From Struthidea cinerea (Eukaryota; Chordata; Aves; Passeriformes; Corcoracidae), in contig VZTI01002650.1 of the NCBI GenBank assembly GCA_013397865.1, positions 955,607 to 1,019,606 on the forward strand: 64,000 bases of DNA, written 5' to 3'. Below are positions 14,001 to 27,300 of this stretch, one piece after another. A program made the position numbers and the translations under genes. The notes under the pieces were generated by a model. That model ran no database searches, was not told the origin of the DNA, and saw only the letters and a list, made by a program, of their open reading frames with translations. Every line of letters starts with the position of its first letter. The stretch's first letter is position 1.

Positions 14001-17000
14001 GGATGTTCTTTGTACAGCAACAAGAGAGGAAGTTTGGGGCAATTTTCTTTTTCTTACAAACTTCTGCAGGGTAAGTTACCACTTTGGCTATTTTCGCAGC
14101 CATGAAAGTGAGTGGGTAGCCCAGCTCCTTCTCAGCTGTGTGCAAAGATAGGGAAAAATACACATCTAGAGCCTCATGAAGGCAAAATAAATTATTTGTT
14201 AATTTTTTTTTATATTTGTGGCTAATGAGTTTAAGGTAAGATATTCATTTGATGGATTTTGTTTTGATAGCTGAAGACACTAATACTCATCTATATTTTT
14301 CAGAGTTAAAAAAAGGTTTCGAGTGACAGATTATATCTTTCCAGGCCCTTCCTGGTGACAGCTGGAGAGACTTGATTCTAGAGGCTGAGGCAAGCCTGTG
14401 ATAGTTGTTGCCATCTTTCTACAATGCCTGGAGATTATCAAAAGGCATTAATTCCTATTGTCTGTAAGGGAGACTACACCATCCCTATATATCTCAACAA
14501 GAGAGTGATGAACCACTGGTTTCCAGCCAAAAAGCACTTGAAAACTGCTGAGGCCACATCCTGTGCAGTGCTCTCCTGCAGGGCTGCAGTGGCAGGGCCA
14601 ATATAAAGGACCTTGGTGCTTGGATGGTGGTGTGAACACCAGATTTGAGAACTGAGAACTGTTTTACATTGCACGTAGCAGTTTGTAATGGACTCACTCC
14701 CAATTAGAGTCCCATGGAATAGGCATAGGAAGGCACTGTGCTCCTGAGGGCAGCAGGGCTCATGAAGGACCCTTTCCTACAGGTCCAAGCTGCAAATCCT
14801 TTGGTGCCTTGTGGGGGCTGAACTACCTCATGGATGGGAATGGGCATCTGTGGTTGTGCTGGGCAGAGATTGCAAAGCCCTTTCTTCAGTGGGGCATTGC
14901 CATGATATCTCCATCACCTGAATGTCTGGTTTCATGGCATGAGTTGGACTGGACTTCTGAGATGTCCATGTCTCCGGGTTGGATCCAACCCTGGTGGCAT
15001 GCTGGGAAGCTGTGGGAAACCAAGGGAGGAACATGGCCCTGCATCACGGGGGCCAACACGGCTTTTGCCTGGTGGTCAATCGCTGCAAAAGCTCCTCCTC
15101 CTCATCACTGTGGTGCTTCTTCAGCCTCAAGTTGACATGTCAGTGGCTGAGGATACATCACCAACTTGAACAAGCTTGCTGGGTTGTATCAGAGCCTGAA
15201 AATGGAGGATTCACAGAGCACAGCTCACTAATGGAAGTGCTCAGGAGTTCATGGCTGTGCTTGGGATAATACATTTTCCATCAAAATAAGAGTTTATCAT
15301 TCTCTCTGAGGCCAAACAGAATTGGGCCTTGACTATAGGAGCTTCAGGCATGGAAAAAATGACTTGTCTGTTTTTCCAAGGCCTGTTAGTAGCTCTAACA
15401 AAAGATGTTTCACTTCCCACAAACTTCAAGACACTACAGCTAGAGTAATAATCCTATTAAGGGCTTGCTTGTTTTGCTACTTAGTGTAATAACTTTTTTA
15501 AAAAAGGAAAACTTTCCTGCATTTTAAGATGAAAACATAATGGTAGGAAGTAGCAACCAGAAACATAGACTTCACCAAATCACAGTGCAAAAAACCCACA
15601 TTAAATCTTGTAGTACATGGGCTTGGCTATTCAAAAATTCTTTCATATACTGGAGTGTTTTCCGTGAAAACCCCCTGCTGGGCTCTTAAAAGCAAATCTA
15701 CAGAATTTCTGAGTGTTTGGACTTGCTCCAAACTGTGCTATTGAGATAAAAATGCTTGAAAAAATAAAACCACTACTACTTTATCTTACGCTGATAATAT
15801 GATCTAATTTGATCACTGTTTTTTACCATTGACTACATAAAGTGAATTAGACTGCCTAAAAGGGACATGAAAATCGATCATTGGAAACAACTGAAGCAGG
15901 TAGTCCTTAAGGAAATAATGTCTTAAATCCCTAGGCACTTCCCTGGGAAGGAAACACAGTAGTACTTTGTGAGGGTTGAGCTGGTGAATAGAAACATCCT
16001 TTTTTTTTTTTTCTTTCCTCCACATGGGCACTGAACTGGGAAGTTCCTGCTTAAAACTACAACATCAAACTTGAGAGCATCTTGGGACAACTGTTTTCAG
16101 AGCTGAGCTGCTTGATTTCCCATCCATTACCAAGGTCAGAGCTGTTCCTGGGAGCTACTTGGCAGCTTTGGAGTCACATTGAATAAATATTTCAATAATG
16201 TTTTACGTGGAAATATATGAGAAAATATACCTTCCCTTCTAAGATGTTTGCCAGTGTATTAAACACTTTCCACTGTCTCAGGAAAGCCCAGCAAGTACAC
16301 ACAGCTCAGTGCATATAGTTAGTCAAAGTCTAATGAACTCTTTAGTGGAAGTTCTCTGTGGCTTTGTGGGGATTAGGCTAGAAACCACATTTGTGCTTCA
16401 AGCTGAAATGAATCAGTCTCTGTAGGGGACCTGACTTCCAGAGTGTTTTCTTGTCAAAATCTGTCTCAAAAGTAATTTGTTATCTGTTGCCTTCTTTCCA
16501 TTCACCCCCCTCTCCCATGCGCATATGAGTACCTTTGGTAGATCTATCCAGGTCTTTCAGGCATTTCACAAAGTTGAGAAGCAGGAGACCACCTGGCAGG
16601 AAAAACATTTTCTATTAGGACCTCTCCACTGGACAAGCACCCTCCTGGTCACTTATGGTCTACACTGCTCTACCACGCCCCCAGAAAAAAAAAAAGGGAG
16701 GGAAGAAAATAGATTATTTTCTTTAAAAAGAAAAAACAATTGTCCTTTATGTGAAAGGAGGAAACTCAAGCACAAAGCACACAAAAATGTAGAAATTATT
16801 AATTTTCCTCAGCAGTAGGGAGCTACGTTTTCCCTGCAAATTTCAGAAGTAAACTCAGACAGTCTATGTAGGCAGAGATAAATCTTCCACCTGCTTCTAA
16901 TCCACTTGACAGCACACACAGTGCAGCTTCACATGCAGCACACCCCCTTTCCCTTGTTTGCTGGAAACTTGGTCCCTGTGTGGGTGCACTTGCTGAAACT

Positions 17001-18849
17001 CTCCTAATGTTGTCAACATTCATGTTTCTCTGGTTCTCCTGTCTGTCACCAGAGCTGCCCTGGTGCTAGGCAGAAAGACAGCACCTTTGAGGAAAGCTTC
17101 CGTGTGCAGCATCCTCCCGATGTGGGACAGGTCTGAGACGGGTTAGGAATTTTTTATTACTATGTTTATTTGTCTGTATCTCACCCTTATGACTTGTTTC
17201 TTTGGGCAGAAACACGTGGTAAGGAGTTGCATTGCAGATGGGGGGCTGAGGTATTGAGTGCATGTTCTCCAGAGGTTTTATTTCCCCATGGAGGCAATGG
17301 GACATCCTTGTTTTCACTTTCCATGACTGGTCTTGGGTAAATCCCGTGGTGTTAGCAGGAGAGGTGGGAAGACACACATGCATCTGTGATGCCAGGGTGG
17401 GTGAGTAGGTGTTCCTGCAGAATTGTGATGTCAACGAACTACTGCTTTTAACTGACTACACAGCAAGCTGCAGCTGCAGATATGCAGCTGGATATCTGGA
17501 AGGGCAAGAACCAAAGTGCTTTTTGTGCCACAACCTGTCTCTTGACCATCCCTTCTGTGTGGTGGATCATAACATGTTTGTCTTCCCAAAAAGCAAAGTC
17601 TTCATGTATCAAGTCATAATGCTAAAGAGAAACAAGCAAACACTGCAGAGCTAAATACTCCTAAATACTCCACCATACTGTAAGGAGCAGAAGAGGTGTC
17701 AGAAAGTTTAATGACTATATCTTATGACATGTCTTTCACCCTGGTTCTTATTCGCGTGTTTGCTCCTGCCCCAGTAACAGTGGAACAGCTTCTTCCCCCT
17801 TTTCAGGACAAGCTAGCTATCACAGAATAAGGCTGCAGAGTGTCTGTGTAATCTTTTTCATATGCTCATGCCTTTAGAACCCGACATGCCTGTTTCAAAG
17901 CCGTGCAGCTGTACCTACCACTGCGGAAGCAGCGGGATGCTGTGGCAGCCATAGTCTCTCCCTCCTGCTCCACTTGAAAGGGATTTTAGGTGGGTAAGAC
18001 TGAGGCACTTCCTATAAATCGCTTCTAGGGTTTCATTTGCTGTAGTGCAGGTCTCTCTGCTTCCCACCCTTGTCATTGCAACTCCCTCTGATCTGTGTGG
18101 TCTGACCCAAATCTCCAAACCACAGAACAAATTTTGGGAGAGCACAAGTTCCTGGCTTTTCTGCATGTCTCCAGAAGCCCTTTTTTGTGCACTTTTGTGG
18201 TTTGTTTCAGTGCTGTACTCAAGCCTCACTGGTTGTACTTCTCATCAATGTAACCACATTTCCTGCTTCCCATTTCTCTACGCTCTCTAAGAGCAATCAT
18301 CTCTTTTTATGAATGCTGATTAAGTCTTGCCCAAACTGGTCTGGAAAAGACTGCGGAGCAGAGGTGCCCTTGAATTAGCGGATGATATGAGTGACTGAGG
18401 AGCAAGCTTTTAAAAGTCGGAGAGCTTTTTCTTTGGCTTCCAGAGGGCTGGTGTCTGTCACCTTCTCAAAAAGCTTCACAAAACTTCGAAGTACTCAAGC
18501 ACACATACACACTGAAGGCCCCTAGCACTAATACATGTCACAGGAAATATTACACTCTACATGCCATAAATTTTCCAACTACTTTTGAAAGAATTGTGAG
18601 AGATGGTCCTGCCCAGCACATTTCAGAGTTTCTCACATGTGTCTCCACTCAGTCTGGTTGGGGGCTCTTGTACCCCTCAGGCACGTGCAGTTCCAGCTGG
18701 GCAGTTGGTGTGCTTCAGAGCACCTTGATGGCTTACCACAGATCTGATCCCTTCTCTGCCCAACAGCAGAATCAGCTTGTACCTAAGCTGTTCACAACAG
18801 ATGTTTGCCAAAGCTCTTATTCAAAAACAAACAAAAAATGATAGAAATG
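11041..18849. other. Intergenic desert, second block
   Basis: Beyond the polypyrimidine tract at 11.8 kb I see nothing recognisable. Slightly GC-richer patches at 13.0-13.5 and 14.7-15.2 kb carry overlapping short frames on both strands, none resembling a known protein. Confidence 0.7.
11781..11936. repeat. (CTTTTT)n polypyrimidine tract, about 155 bp
   Basis: Hexamer CTTTTT repeats grade into CTTTTC repeats and back. All pyrimidines are on the + strand. The tract makes long spurious open frames on both strands (Lys/Arg-rich on minus, Phe/Leu-rich on plus). It may adopt triplex structure. Confidence 0.98.
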
Positions 18850-19440
18850 TAACAGTTTTCCCAGCCAATCTATCTAGTGCTTAATCATCCTTACTATTAG
18901 AATTTTTTTCATGTTCATCCTGAATCTTTTTTGCAACTATCAAAGTTCATTATTTCCCATCATCTCATCAAAATTATTCCCCCATATTTGCAGATAACTT
19001 GGATGTATTTGAAGACTCTTATTATCTCCCTTCAGTCTTGTCTTTTCTAGACTAAATCATATAATTTCCTTCAGTCTTACTTCATAAATTGTATTTTCTA
19101 GATCTCTAATTGATTTTGCTACTTTGAAGAACTGTACTTAGGACATAGGGTTTTTTTCGTCCTCTGAAAAAAAATTAAGATGTGCTTAGAACTGAATGAA
19201 ATACCTTAGTCAGGCCCTTGGCAGTTAAATTGACAAGAGATATGCCAGACAGTTTTATAAATGCTGTACCCCAGTACAATGCTTTCAGTTTCTGCAGTAG
19301 CAGAACACTGTTGGTTTCTCATGCCACGGTTACCCCTAAATCCTTCTCTACTTTCTGGTGTTTTATAGCAGTCCTGTCTTCATATATAAGCAACTTGTTA
19401 TCTGAGTGACAGCAGGACAAATGGAGAATTTCGCATTAAT
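18850..19440 (-). mobile_element. Ancient CR1 LINE fragment (ORF2 C-terminal part)
   Basis: Read on the minus strand this stretch follows the conserved 3' end of CR1 ORF2 found across reptiles and birds. Seen on the + strand, the tell-tale blocks are CTTCAGTCTTGTCTTTTCTA near 19032, a TTTTGCTACTTTGAAGAACT-like block near 19112 corresponding to the QRRATK region, and a GGTTACCCCTAAATCCTTCT block near 19328. There are many substitutions and no intact frame. The divergence indicates a much older insertion than the 33 kb copy. The boundaries are approximate, and the match may extend to about 19545. Confidence 0.65.
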
Positions 19441-19674
19441 GGCATTGCGCCTCATCTTTTTCTGGCTGCTGCAGACGAGCAAGATCCTTCAAAGTCTGTC
19501 CCTAATCCTCAGCTCGAATTCAAAGGTTTTGTGATTTGATAGGTGGTGGCTCCGTTCTCCCAGCACGAGGCAAAGTGGTTGCAGTACATCAACTTCTAAA
19601 CCTCTTCTGCCGATAATCCGTTGTCTCGTTTCCATACGCTCCCCCATGCTGCTGCCTCTTGCCATGGGGGCTCA

Positions 19675-19785
19675 GCTCTCTGAAGCAAGAACCAGCCTTA
19701 TGTTCTCTCTTTATACAGTGCCTGGCATGACGGCATCTTGATCCATGATTAAGAATCCTAAATATAATGACAATAAAAAATAGTA
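19675..19785 (+). mobile_element. Old sauropsid SINE/L2-type 3' tail
   Basis: The block resembles the widespread amniote tail that runs from a GCTCTTTGGGGCAGGGACTG-like part into ATACAGTGCCTGGCATGACG, then TCTTGATCCATGATTAAGAA, then an AATA-rich end. This matches my memory of MIR/L2-related repeats in turtles and birds. It sits just beside the ancient CR1. Family assignment is tentative. Confidence 0.5.
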
Positions 19786-19963
19786 CTGTCTCTCTAACTG
19801 AGAAGAGCCAGTTTGGGGCAAAATGGGAAAGGAGAGGAGTTTATGGGTGCATTAAAATTTCCCTTTGTAGATCTAAAAAATGTAATGGAAGGCAGCTTTT
19901 AAAATTGAACTGCTATTTCTTTAGGAAAATACTCTTTTGCTGAGAAGAATGGTATATTTCTCT

Positions 19964-20084
19964 CTGTAAAAATTTCACATTTTCACCTGGGGCATATTCA
20001 TGAAAATTAAAACTTTGCTTCTTGTTGTAAATCTTTGTAAATTTCCATGAATTTGCCCCAGGCGAAGATGTGACATTTTTACAG
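19964..20084. repeat. MITE-like hairpin, 45-bp arms
   Basis: The left arm (19964-20008) and right arm (20040-20084) are inverted copies with about 5 mismatches in 45 bases, around a 31-base loop. The shared core reads CACCTGGGGCA on the left and TGCCCCAGGCG on the right. Weaker pairing continues outward to roughly 19920 and 20135. The form is that of a palindromic non-autonomous DNA transposon. I cannot name the family, and no target-site duplication was established. Confidence 0.75.
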
Positions 20085-20913
20085 ACAAGAATGCTCCAGT
20101 TTTGCTGAGAGAGGCAAGAAGGCTTTTCTGTTAAAAAAAATGGCAACAGCGAGTTTCTGCTTATGAAAAATATCTATTCCTTTTACTGAAGAAAAAAAAA
20201 AGAAGAAAAGGAAAATGGAGTTGAGCTGCGTGCAGAGCTGTGTTCTGTATTCCCACCTTCTGATCTGCTTTTATGACTAACCACTGTGCTCAAAGGCAGA
20301 GAGTGAAATTTAACCATGCACTGAATTTACAAATGCACTTCAGAAAAAAGACTTCATTTTCTGTTGAGAACTGGTAACTTTGCCATTAAAGTGTCATCTT
20401 TTCTGGTACTAATGTTGTTATATAGTCAATGGTTATCATGAATTAGCTACTGCAATTCACTCTCATTCACTCAAAAACTGCCACTAAAATGGATGCAAGA
20501 TACAAACATGAAAGAATACATCAAATAATGTAATTTCATAATTAAGAGAAGAAGAAAATGAAAGCCTAGTCCATTCTGTAAGCTTTTTTCCATTTCTATC
20601 ATTGATTATTCACTCTCCCTAACATGGTACAGTCACGTGAACTTTTATGTCCAAAGTTGCCAAAGGAGAAGGGGACTTATGGGTCTGCTTGTATGGGATT
20701 AATCATCAGAGAGAACAAAGTGCTCCTGGTCAGCCCATTTCCTTGACTGAGCTGCCTATGGGAAAGAAGAGTATAAGGGCATGATCATGGTAATGTGGTA
20801 AAGAAGAGGCTGCCGCAGGATGTTCTTGGATATACTTCTCTGACAGTCTGGAGCGAGCTAGTTTATGGCCATTAATTAACATTTCATAATTGTGAGTGGG
20901 CTGTCAAGCCTTT

Positions 20914-20985
20914 CATAGAATCCCAGGATAGTTTGTTTGGAAGGCACCTTTAAAAGTCACCTAGTTCAACCCCCAAGTTTTCATA
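20914..20985 (-). mobile_element. CR1 LINE 3' end
   Basis: TCATAGAATCCCAGGATAG, then TTTGGAAGGCACCTTTAAAA and CACCTAGTTCAACCCCC, is the reverse complement of the CR1 3' terminus. Only the last 70 or so bases are recognisable. Confidence 0.85.
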
Positions 20986-23518
20986 GGGCTTGGCAAGTCT
21001 TTCTGACCCCTAAGAAGCAACACTTGTAATTTTGTCCCACAGCAGAACATTTGCATGATTAGTTTGTCAGAGTGAGAGGAAAGATTTGCTTCCAGAGACC
21101 CTGGAATGGACAAGGCAGATCCTTTCACGGGCCAACAAGTCAAAACCTACCAAGTACATGTATCTGCTGAGGGGCTTTGCCTGCCCTCTGAAGGTGTCAC
21201 CTCACTTTCTTTCTCAGGTACCTCCAAATGCTCTTGTAATCCAGGACTGCTCTAGCCTGAAAAAAGTAGAGGTCTAAAGCTAGTTTAAGAACATTTATTT
21301 CAGTTCTTTGCTTCCTTCCCACCTCCTGTCCATGTTGCGTCTTTGATGGATGATCTCCTAGATATGGAAACCTAGCAAAGGTTTTAGGTATTTGAAAAGA
21401 AAAAGGTGTGTGCATGTGTGATATAACCTTCATGTTATCACCCTGGTCTTGGCCTGGCAGCTGCAGAGGAGAAGGGTTAGCCTGCCAAACCTGCTCAGAG
21501 GTGGCAAGTGTGTCTTCATGATGGAAGAAGAAACCAGTGGGGAAGGTCTCTTCTCCTTTGAGAGGGCTGTGCGATGAAACCACTGCAGAAGACAGGCAAA
21601 TTTGGAGAGATATGGCTTATTTAGGGGAGCAGGAGCAAGGCAACCTGGAGAAGTCTCTGGAAAGGGGAATTATAGCAAAATAATAGGAAAGAACAATGCT
21701 GGACTGCTTGTTCAACACAGGAGGAAACAGGCCCACGCATTTGCTAATAATCTTCCACCCGCTTGATCAAGGGTGGGAAACTCTTTCCTCTCAGTCACAC
21801 ACCAGAGCTCACAGCTCCTGGGGAGCCTGTGCCGTTCAAGCACTGGCTGATTTGGGAGCCACTGGACACAAGCCAGCCGCTCTCCCTCCTTGATGGGCTG
21901 CTGTGCAAGCACTGTGCAACACAGGGTCGGAGCAGGAACAAAAAGTGAAAGGGGACATATCTGCAGCTTTTAGCTGGCACTTGACCTTTTCATACTGTGA
22001 CTGGAACATCAGAAAGCCAGAAGGGGGTTATTTGCTGCCTGAAGTCTGGTCGATCTACTGTGAAGCTTCTGCTTGCTGTGTGTGCCTGTGAGTTTAGCAG
22101 CAGCCCCTGTGTGTCTAAGGTCCTATTATTGCCCACTCAGTTGTAAGGAAATGAGAAGCTAATGCTAATGCAAAAAAAAATGGTCACTGAAGTATAAAAA
22201 GAAAAAAATCCCAGCCAGCAATCTTTACACCCCAGAGAAGTGGCACCCTGTGTTCCCAAACTGGCAAAGTCCTTTAAGCTTTACTAAAACTGATATTTGA
22301 ACTGGTAAGTTCACTCTCACTCAGTGCAAACCCATAAAAAGTATCAGTCTAAAAATATTTTCTACAGCAGAGTTGTCCCCTCACTCTAAGAACTATAAAC
22401 ACAATAATTACTGGTGCTGCAAGGCAATGGGACTCCCATTAACCCCTCCTCACGGGTGAAACACCTCTGGCAGCATGGGTATGAGCACGCATGGCATCCC
22501 CGATAGCTCCTGGGTGCAACTATGGCTGTAAGGGTCATACAAGGTTGTGAAGCCAGTGGAGTTCCCTCCATGAAAATAGTCCCTGCTGGCTTTGCAGGTG
22601 CTGTTCATGGCTCAAATAAGAGAAGTCATCAGCACTGAGAGTCTTGTACTTCCACATCATTGCTGTTGGTGATCACTGTCTAGCCCTAAGGGGTGGACGG
22701 CAGCAATTTCCCTCTCAGCCCAAATCACTGACCTCTGATACCCAAATGGAGACATGTGTTGGATTAGTGCCAACTCAGTGCTTTCTGTAAACATCTCCTG
22801 AACTCACCACAGTTGCAGGGAAATAAGAAAAGCTCAGTTCAGACCACAGCAATTAGAGTTAACTATATTTTTCTCAGTGATCATTGGCTTTTAAGCACAG
22901 GCCCCAAAAGGGATTTTTGTGCTCACCTCGAAATCAAACTAAGAGAAATCAATAGCATTTAGGTGTCAAAAGAGAATTAGATCCTTTTGAAGACTCAGAC
23001 ATGAGTTTACAAGCCAGCAACTTATTCCACGTTCACCGGTGGCTAAATTGAACCAGTAGGTCTGGAAATCCATGACAGTGAAAAATTTACAGCGCATAGC
23101 TGAGGCATTCCCATAGGAACAAAGGGAATAGCAAGGCAAGTTTCAGTGTTTTCAGCACTGTGTTGCCTTGCTGGGTCTGGAGAACGAGCTGATAAGGCAC
23201 ACAAGCCTTCTCTGTGCTGAGATAGCCACCGCCCCTCCCCAGGCTTGAGGAGTTGCACCACTGGTCTGCTACAGTTCCTGACTTCCCTACTGCAGATGGA
23301 TGGGGCCATGGAGAAAAATGCATCATTATTGTACTTAAATGGCCTGAACTTCCCAGTACCAGTTGCCCTAGGAGTCTTTACAATTAATCTTACAACACAA
23401 GAATGGTGACCACCCAGCAGTCTAACAGATAAATCTGTTAGGCAGCGTGCACGCTCAGCCTGCCAGCAGCAGTAAATAAATGCTAGTAAGGGAACTTTGG
23501 CAATAAATCAAAGTTGGG

Positions 23519-23573
23519 AAAAAAAAAAAAAAGCCCAAACAAAACAAACCACAAACCTAACCCCAAACCCCAA
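23519..23573. repeat. Poly(A) run followed by CA/A-rich low-complexity DNA
   Basis: A run of about 14 A leads into an almost G-free stretch of AAAC, AACC and CCCAA units. It is low-complexity DNA and lies about 110 bases before a 3-base N gap. Confidence 0.8.
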
Positions 23574-23686
23574 TCCAACAGCCTCTTCCCCCTTGCTTCT
23601 GTAATATGTCCCTAGCCTCTGCACAAAACTAGCTCTAGCAAATGGCTTCTGCAGTGTATCTCTGAAAGGTTATTGAGCCTGACTTA

Positions 23687-23689
23687 NNN
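23687..23689. other. Three-base N gap
   Basis: NNN marks an unresolved join or ambiguous consensus. Any open frame crossing it (for example the + frame from 23673) is unreliable. Confidence 0.99.
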
Positions 23690-24209
23690 GGGGTGGGATT
23701 TAAGGGAAGTAGCCTGTCTTTTGGCAGAAACTACAGGAACACTTCCCAGGATCCAAACCAACCCAATGGGAGACCTTGCCCCCGTGGGATTTCCCCAGCT
23801 CCACAGAGACCAACTCAAGGGCTTTCTTGGGGCTCCCAGTAGCTTCCTTGTCCCTTTCTGCATAGAAGAAAACCATTTGGCCTTGGCCTTGGCCTCAGCC
23901 TTGAGCTGGGTTGGAAATCTGGGTGGGATTAGCTGTTATCACAGCGTTGTCCTTGGCAGTCCGATATACCCTGCAAGGATTGATGGCTTTCCCTATTGAT
24001 TTGGCATCAGATCCCTCCTCTCAACTGTGGCCATGTACACTCTCTGGGGGAAATGGGCTTGGGTCCAGTAGTAAATACATAGAGTAAAACATGAGATATA
24101 CTTGACATCTTGTTATCATAATTATTTTTAAATAATTTATTTACCTGGAAAGACTTAGCTCATGCTCAGCATCTGGTTTTCAGTCGGCTCCTACTTTTTT
24201 TTTTTAACC

Positions 24210-24345
24210 CAGTTTTCCAGCTGAGTAGACAGAGGAACAAACCAAGACCAAACGATTTGCCAAAGGTCACGCAGAGAATCACTGGCTCGCACAGGATTTA
24301 TAGCGAGATTTGCCCTGGCTTCAGTCAGCAATTCTTGTTGTCTCT
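24210..24345 (-). mobile_element. MIR-like ancient SINE (core region)
   Basis: The + strand contains CAGAGGAAC, GATTTGCCAAAGGTCACGCA and then ACAGGATTTATAGCGAGATT. In reverse complement these follow the MIR core order, in which GTGACCTTGGGCAAG is the landmark. The level of divergence fits a very old amniote SINE. Confidence 0.55.
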
Positions 24346-27300
24346 GTTTGGGTTTGCTCTGACACCAGGGGTTCCTAATTCAGCTTTGCCAGTTCATAAG
24401 ACATTGTCACGAGTCTATTAATATTTGCTGTTTCTTAGAAAGCTGGCTAATTGTTCAATAATTTCAAACTTGGCTTGTATGAATTAAGCTTCTAGTTGTG
24501 GTGACAGCAGAGCAAAAAATAGCTTTGGACAAAAGCAGATTGGTGTATCTTCTCCATTCTTAGAAACTGGAATAGAAGTTTCTATTCTTTTAAAACCTCA
24601 TAATTTATTACCCTGACTTTTGAGCTTTGGAAAATAGCCTTATATACTGTGACTGCTTGGATCTCTCTTGCTGTTGAGTTGCTCACATTTCTGAGTTTTC
24701 CTGTCTCTTGTATCCTCAGTGGTGTGAATTGCTTTCTCCACCTTCTTGACACCTAACTCAAGGATGTTGCTTTACTTTTCTTCTATAATTATTCTTCAGT
24801 TTTGAATTATACTTGATATTTTAAAAAATAGGGAAAAGGACATTCTGCTTGCAGGTTTGTATTAATTTTTTCTACTCAAAAGGTTCCATATTTCTCTTTC
24901 ACTCACCAATTTCAGAAAAGCCTCAACCCCAGACAAAGCTATTATGATATTCAGGGATACTAAGTACTTGCTAATCCCTTGCTGTCTATGAGATATAGAG
25001 CTGCTCAGAACTTCTGAAAGTGAGACAGCGAGCACAGTGCATAGGGCCAGGCTTAATAATAATGCAGCAAGATAGGCAGCTTCAGCTATCACTATGATGG
25101 AGATCCTCATGCAAAGACATAAGTTTTTGACAAAGATAAGGAGATAGAGTTTAAATTGAACCTCACCAGCAACAGCTATTTTTGGTTTTAATCAGGCCTA
25201 CACTGAGTTACATATAGATTTTGGCTCAATGTCTATGCACAATGTACTAGTAGGCCTGAAACTGCCTGTTTGCCCATTGCATAAAAACCTTCCATCCCCC
25301 TTCTTACATGTAAGTAGACCTTAACATCCCTGCAGTGTTAACTGCCTAGTACTGCATGTAATTATATACAGAGAATTATCCCTACACTATGATTAGCCAA
25401 ATGCATTCATATGCATGTGAATTACTCTTTGTGCTGACACAGTGAAAGGCTGGAGGCCGCTTTTTACTCGAGGGGATGGAGAGGAATGCGCTTGTGTGGT
25501 CCTCCAGGAGTACCCCACTAATGGGAGCCGTATTTGCATCATTTCTGTCTCAAGCAGGGAGAGCACCTGGAGCTAGAGATGGGCACTGCATACATGCCTT
25601 AGGAGCACCATCAGCTCTCAGACGCATGGAGCTGTAGAAGCTGCATGTTATGTTGCTGTGAATTTTTTAAAAAATATTTTTTTCTTCTCATGCCTAGCAA
25701 CCTCCCTGTGAGGATCCTCAGGCCTTGTAATGGCACAAAACAGTATTGCTAATGGCAGAGCTGAGCCGACAACCAGTCCTGTGCTCCGTGGGAGTCGGGT
25801 TGTCTGCAGCCTTGTGGATGTGGTTCTCTGATCTCAGAGATGTCAGTGTGGCCATCTGCAGAGCCTGAAGATATAAATTCGGATGTGTAAGGTCCTGAAA
25901 CACCTGTCACACTTGAGAGACACCAGAGGAGGGCTCACTGCCTTTGCTCCGCACAGCTTCTTCTTCCTGTTCGTCTCACATTATATTTTACCTCTTACCC
26001 AGAGTGAGAAGCGAGTATTTGCTTTCTGGAAAGCAAATTTGTCTTCTTCCTGCTGCACAGCTCTTAAGGAGAAGTTGGCATAGAGAGCTGTTGTACCCAG
26101 GAGATAGCACAGGGCGGGCCTTCTGAGCGTCTCCAGGACTCTGGAAAAAGAAACTCCTTCCTACCAGGGGTCCAAAGGTGTCCTCCAGGGCTGGTGGCTG
26201 CCACTTCTGTACCTTCTACCTCTCTGTTCGCATGGTCTCCATGGGGCCAGGAAGCTCTGGCTGGATTTCCTGCTAGCTAGAACAAGCAAGAAGAGGAGGA
26301 CCTTGCATGTCTGGTCTGGGGTTCTTCTCAGCAGGGAATTAAGGGATGTGAAACTTTTTCATAGTATATGATGGTCCTCTCACTTGAATTTTAATTCTTG
26401 AGGCTGCTCATTAATGTGGGGAAATGCAGTCGCAAATGAAACAAAGCTCTCACGTCTGAGCACCGCAATGACTGTGCAAGGGAGGCTGTGGTGAAACTGC
26501 AGGGTTGTGACCTGTAGAAAAGATGCTGCTGGGTTTGCATCTGGTGGAGCTTTATAAATCCAGGTCATTCTGTATGAACAGGCCTGAGGAACCAAACCCA
26601 TCTTCATGAAAGTGCTGAAAGTCTGCAATAATTTTGAGCAAGTTGCATAGCTAATTTAAGTTTCCCCAATAAGTGTTTTTTTCCTGGGTCTCTTCCTTTA
26701 CAGGGTAGTGAGGCTGGGGGTTCACAGTTAAAGGTTATTAAAATATTAAGTATAATTTTCTGCTGTATTTAACTCTTCCGAAAGAAAGTGCAGGATATGG
26801 CACGCAATGTGAAATATAAATACATGTATTGCAGGGCAAGCAGCTTCTCTTAGGAGATGGTGATCCCTCAATCACATGCCTGGGGGGTATGTCTTCGAAT
26901 TATAAGCTCTTTTTTTTCTTTTCTTTTTGGTCCACCGTTGCTAATTAGCAGACTAATCACCAGCAGCCAGCTATTACAGGCTGGAGAGGAAAAAAGGAAG
27001 TTAGGAGGCTTCAGACGTATCAGTCAGATCTGTGTAACTTGGTTGGTTTGGAAAAAATTCAGATGCACGAAAGGTGCTGAGCATACAAACACTGATCTGT
27101 ATCTATTGATGAATGCTATAGTGTCGCAGGCATGCGAGAGAGCAGCCAAAACAAATAAATGCTCCCAGAATGAAAGCGTTCCTTGTGGGCCAGCTCACTT
27201 ACAGCACTCTCATGTGGTTCTGTCCAAGGAGGCTTATCACAACACAGACCACGGCTGACTGAGCTTACTGGGCAGGCAAGAAATCCTGGGCAGCTCCACC

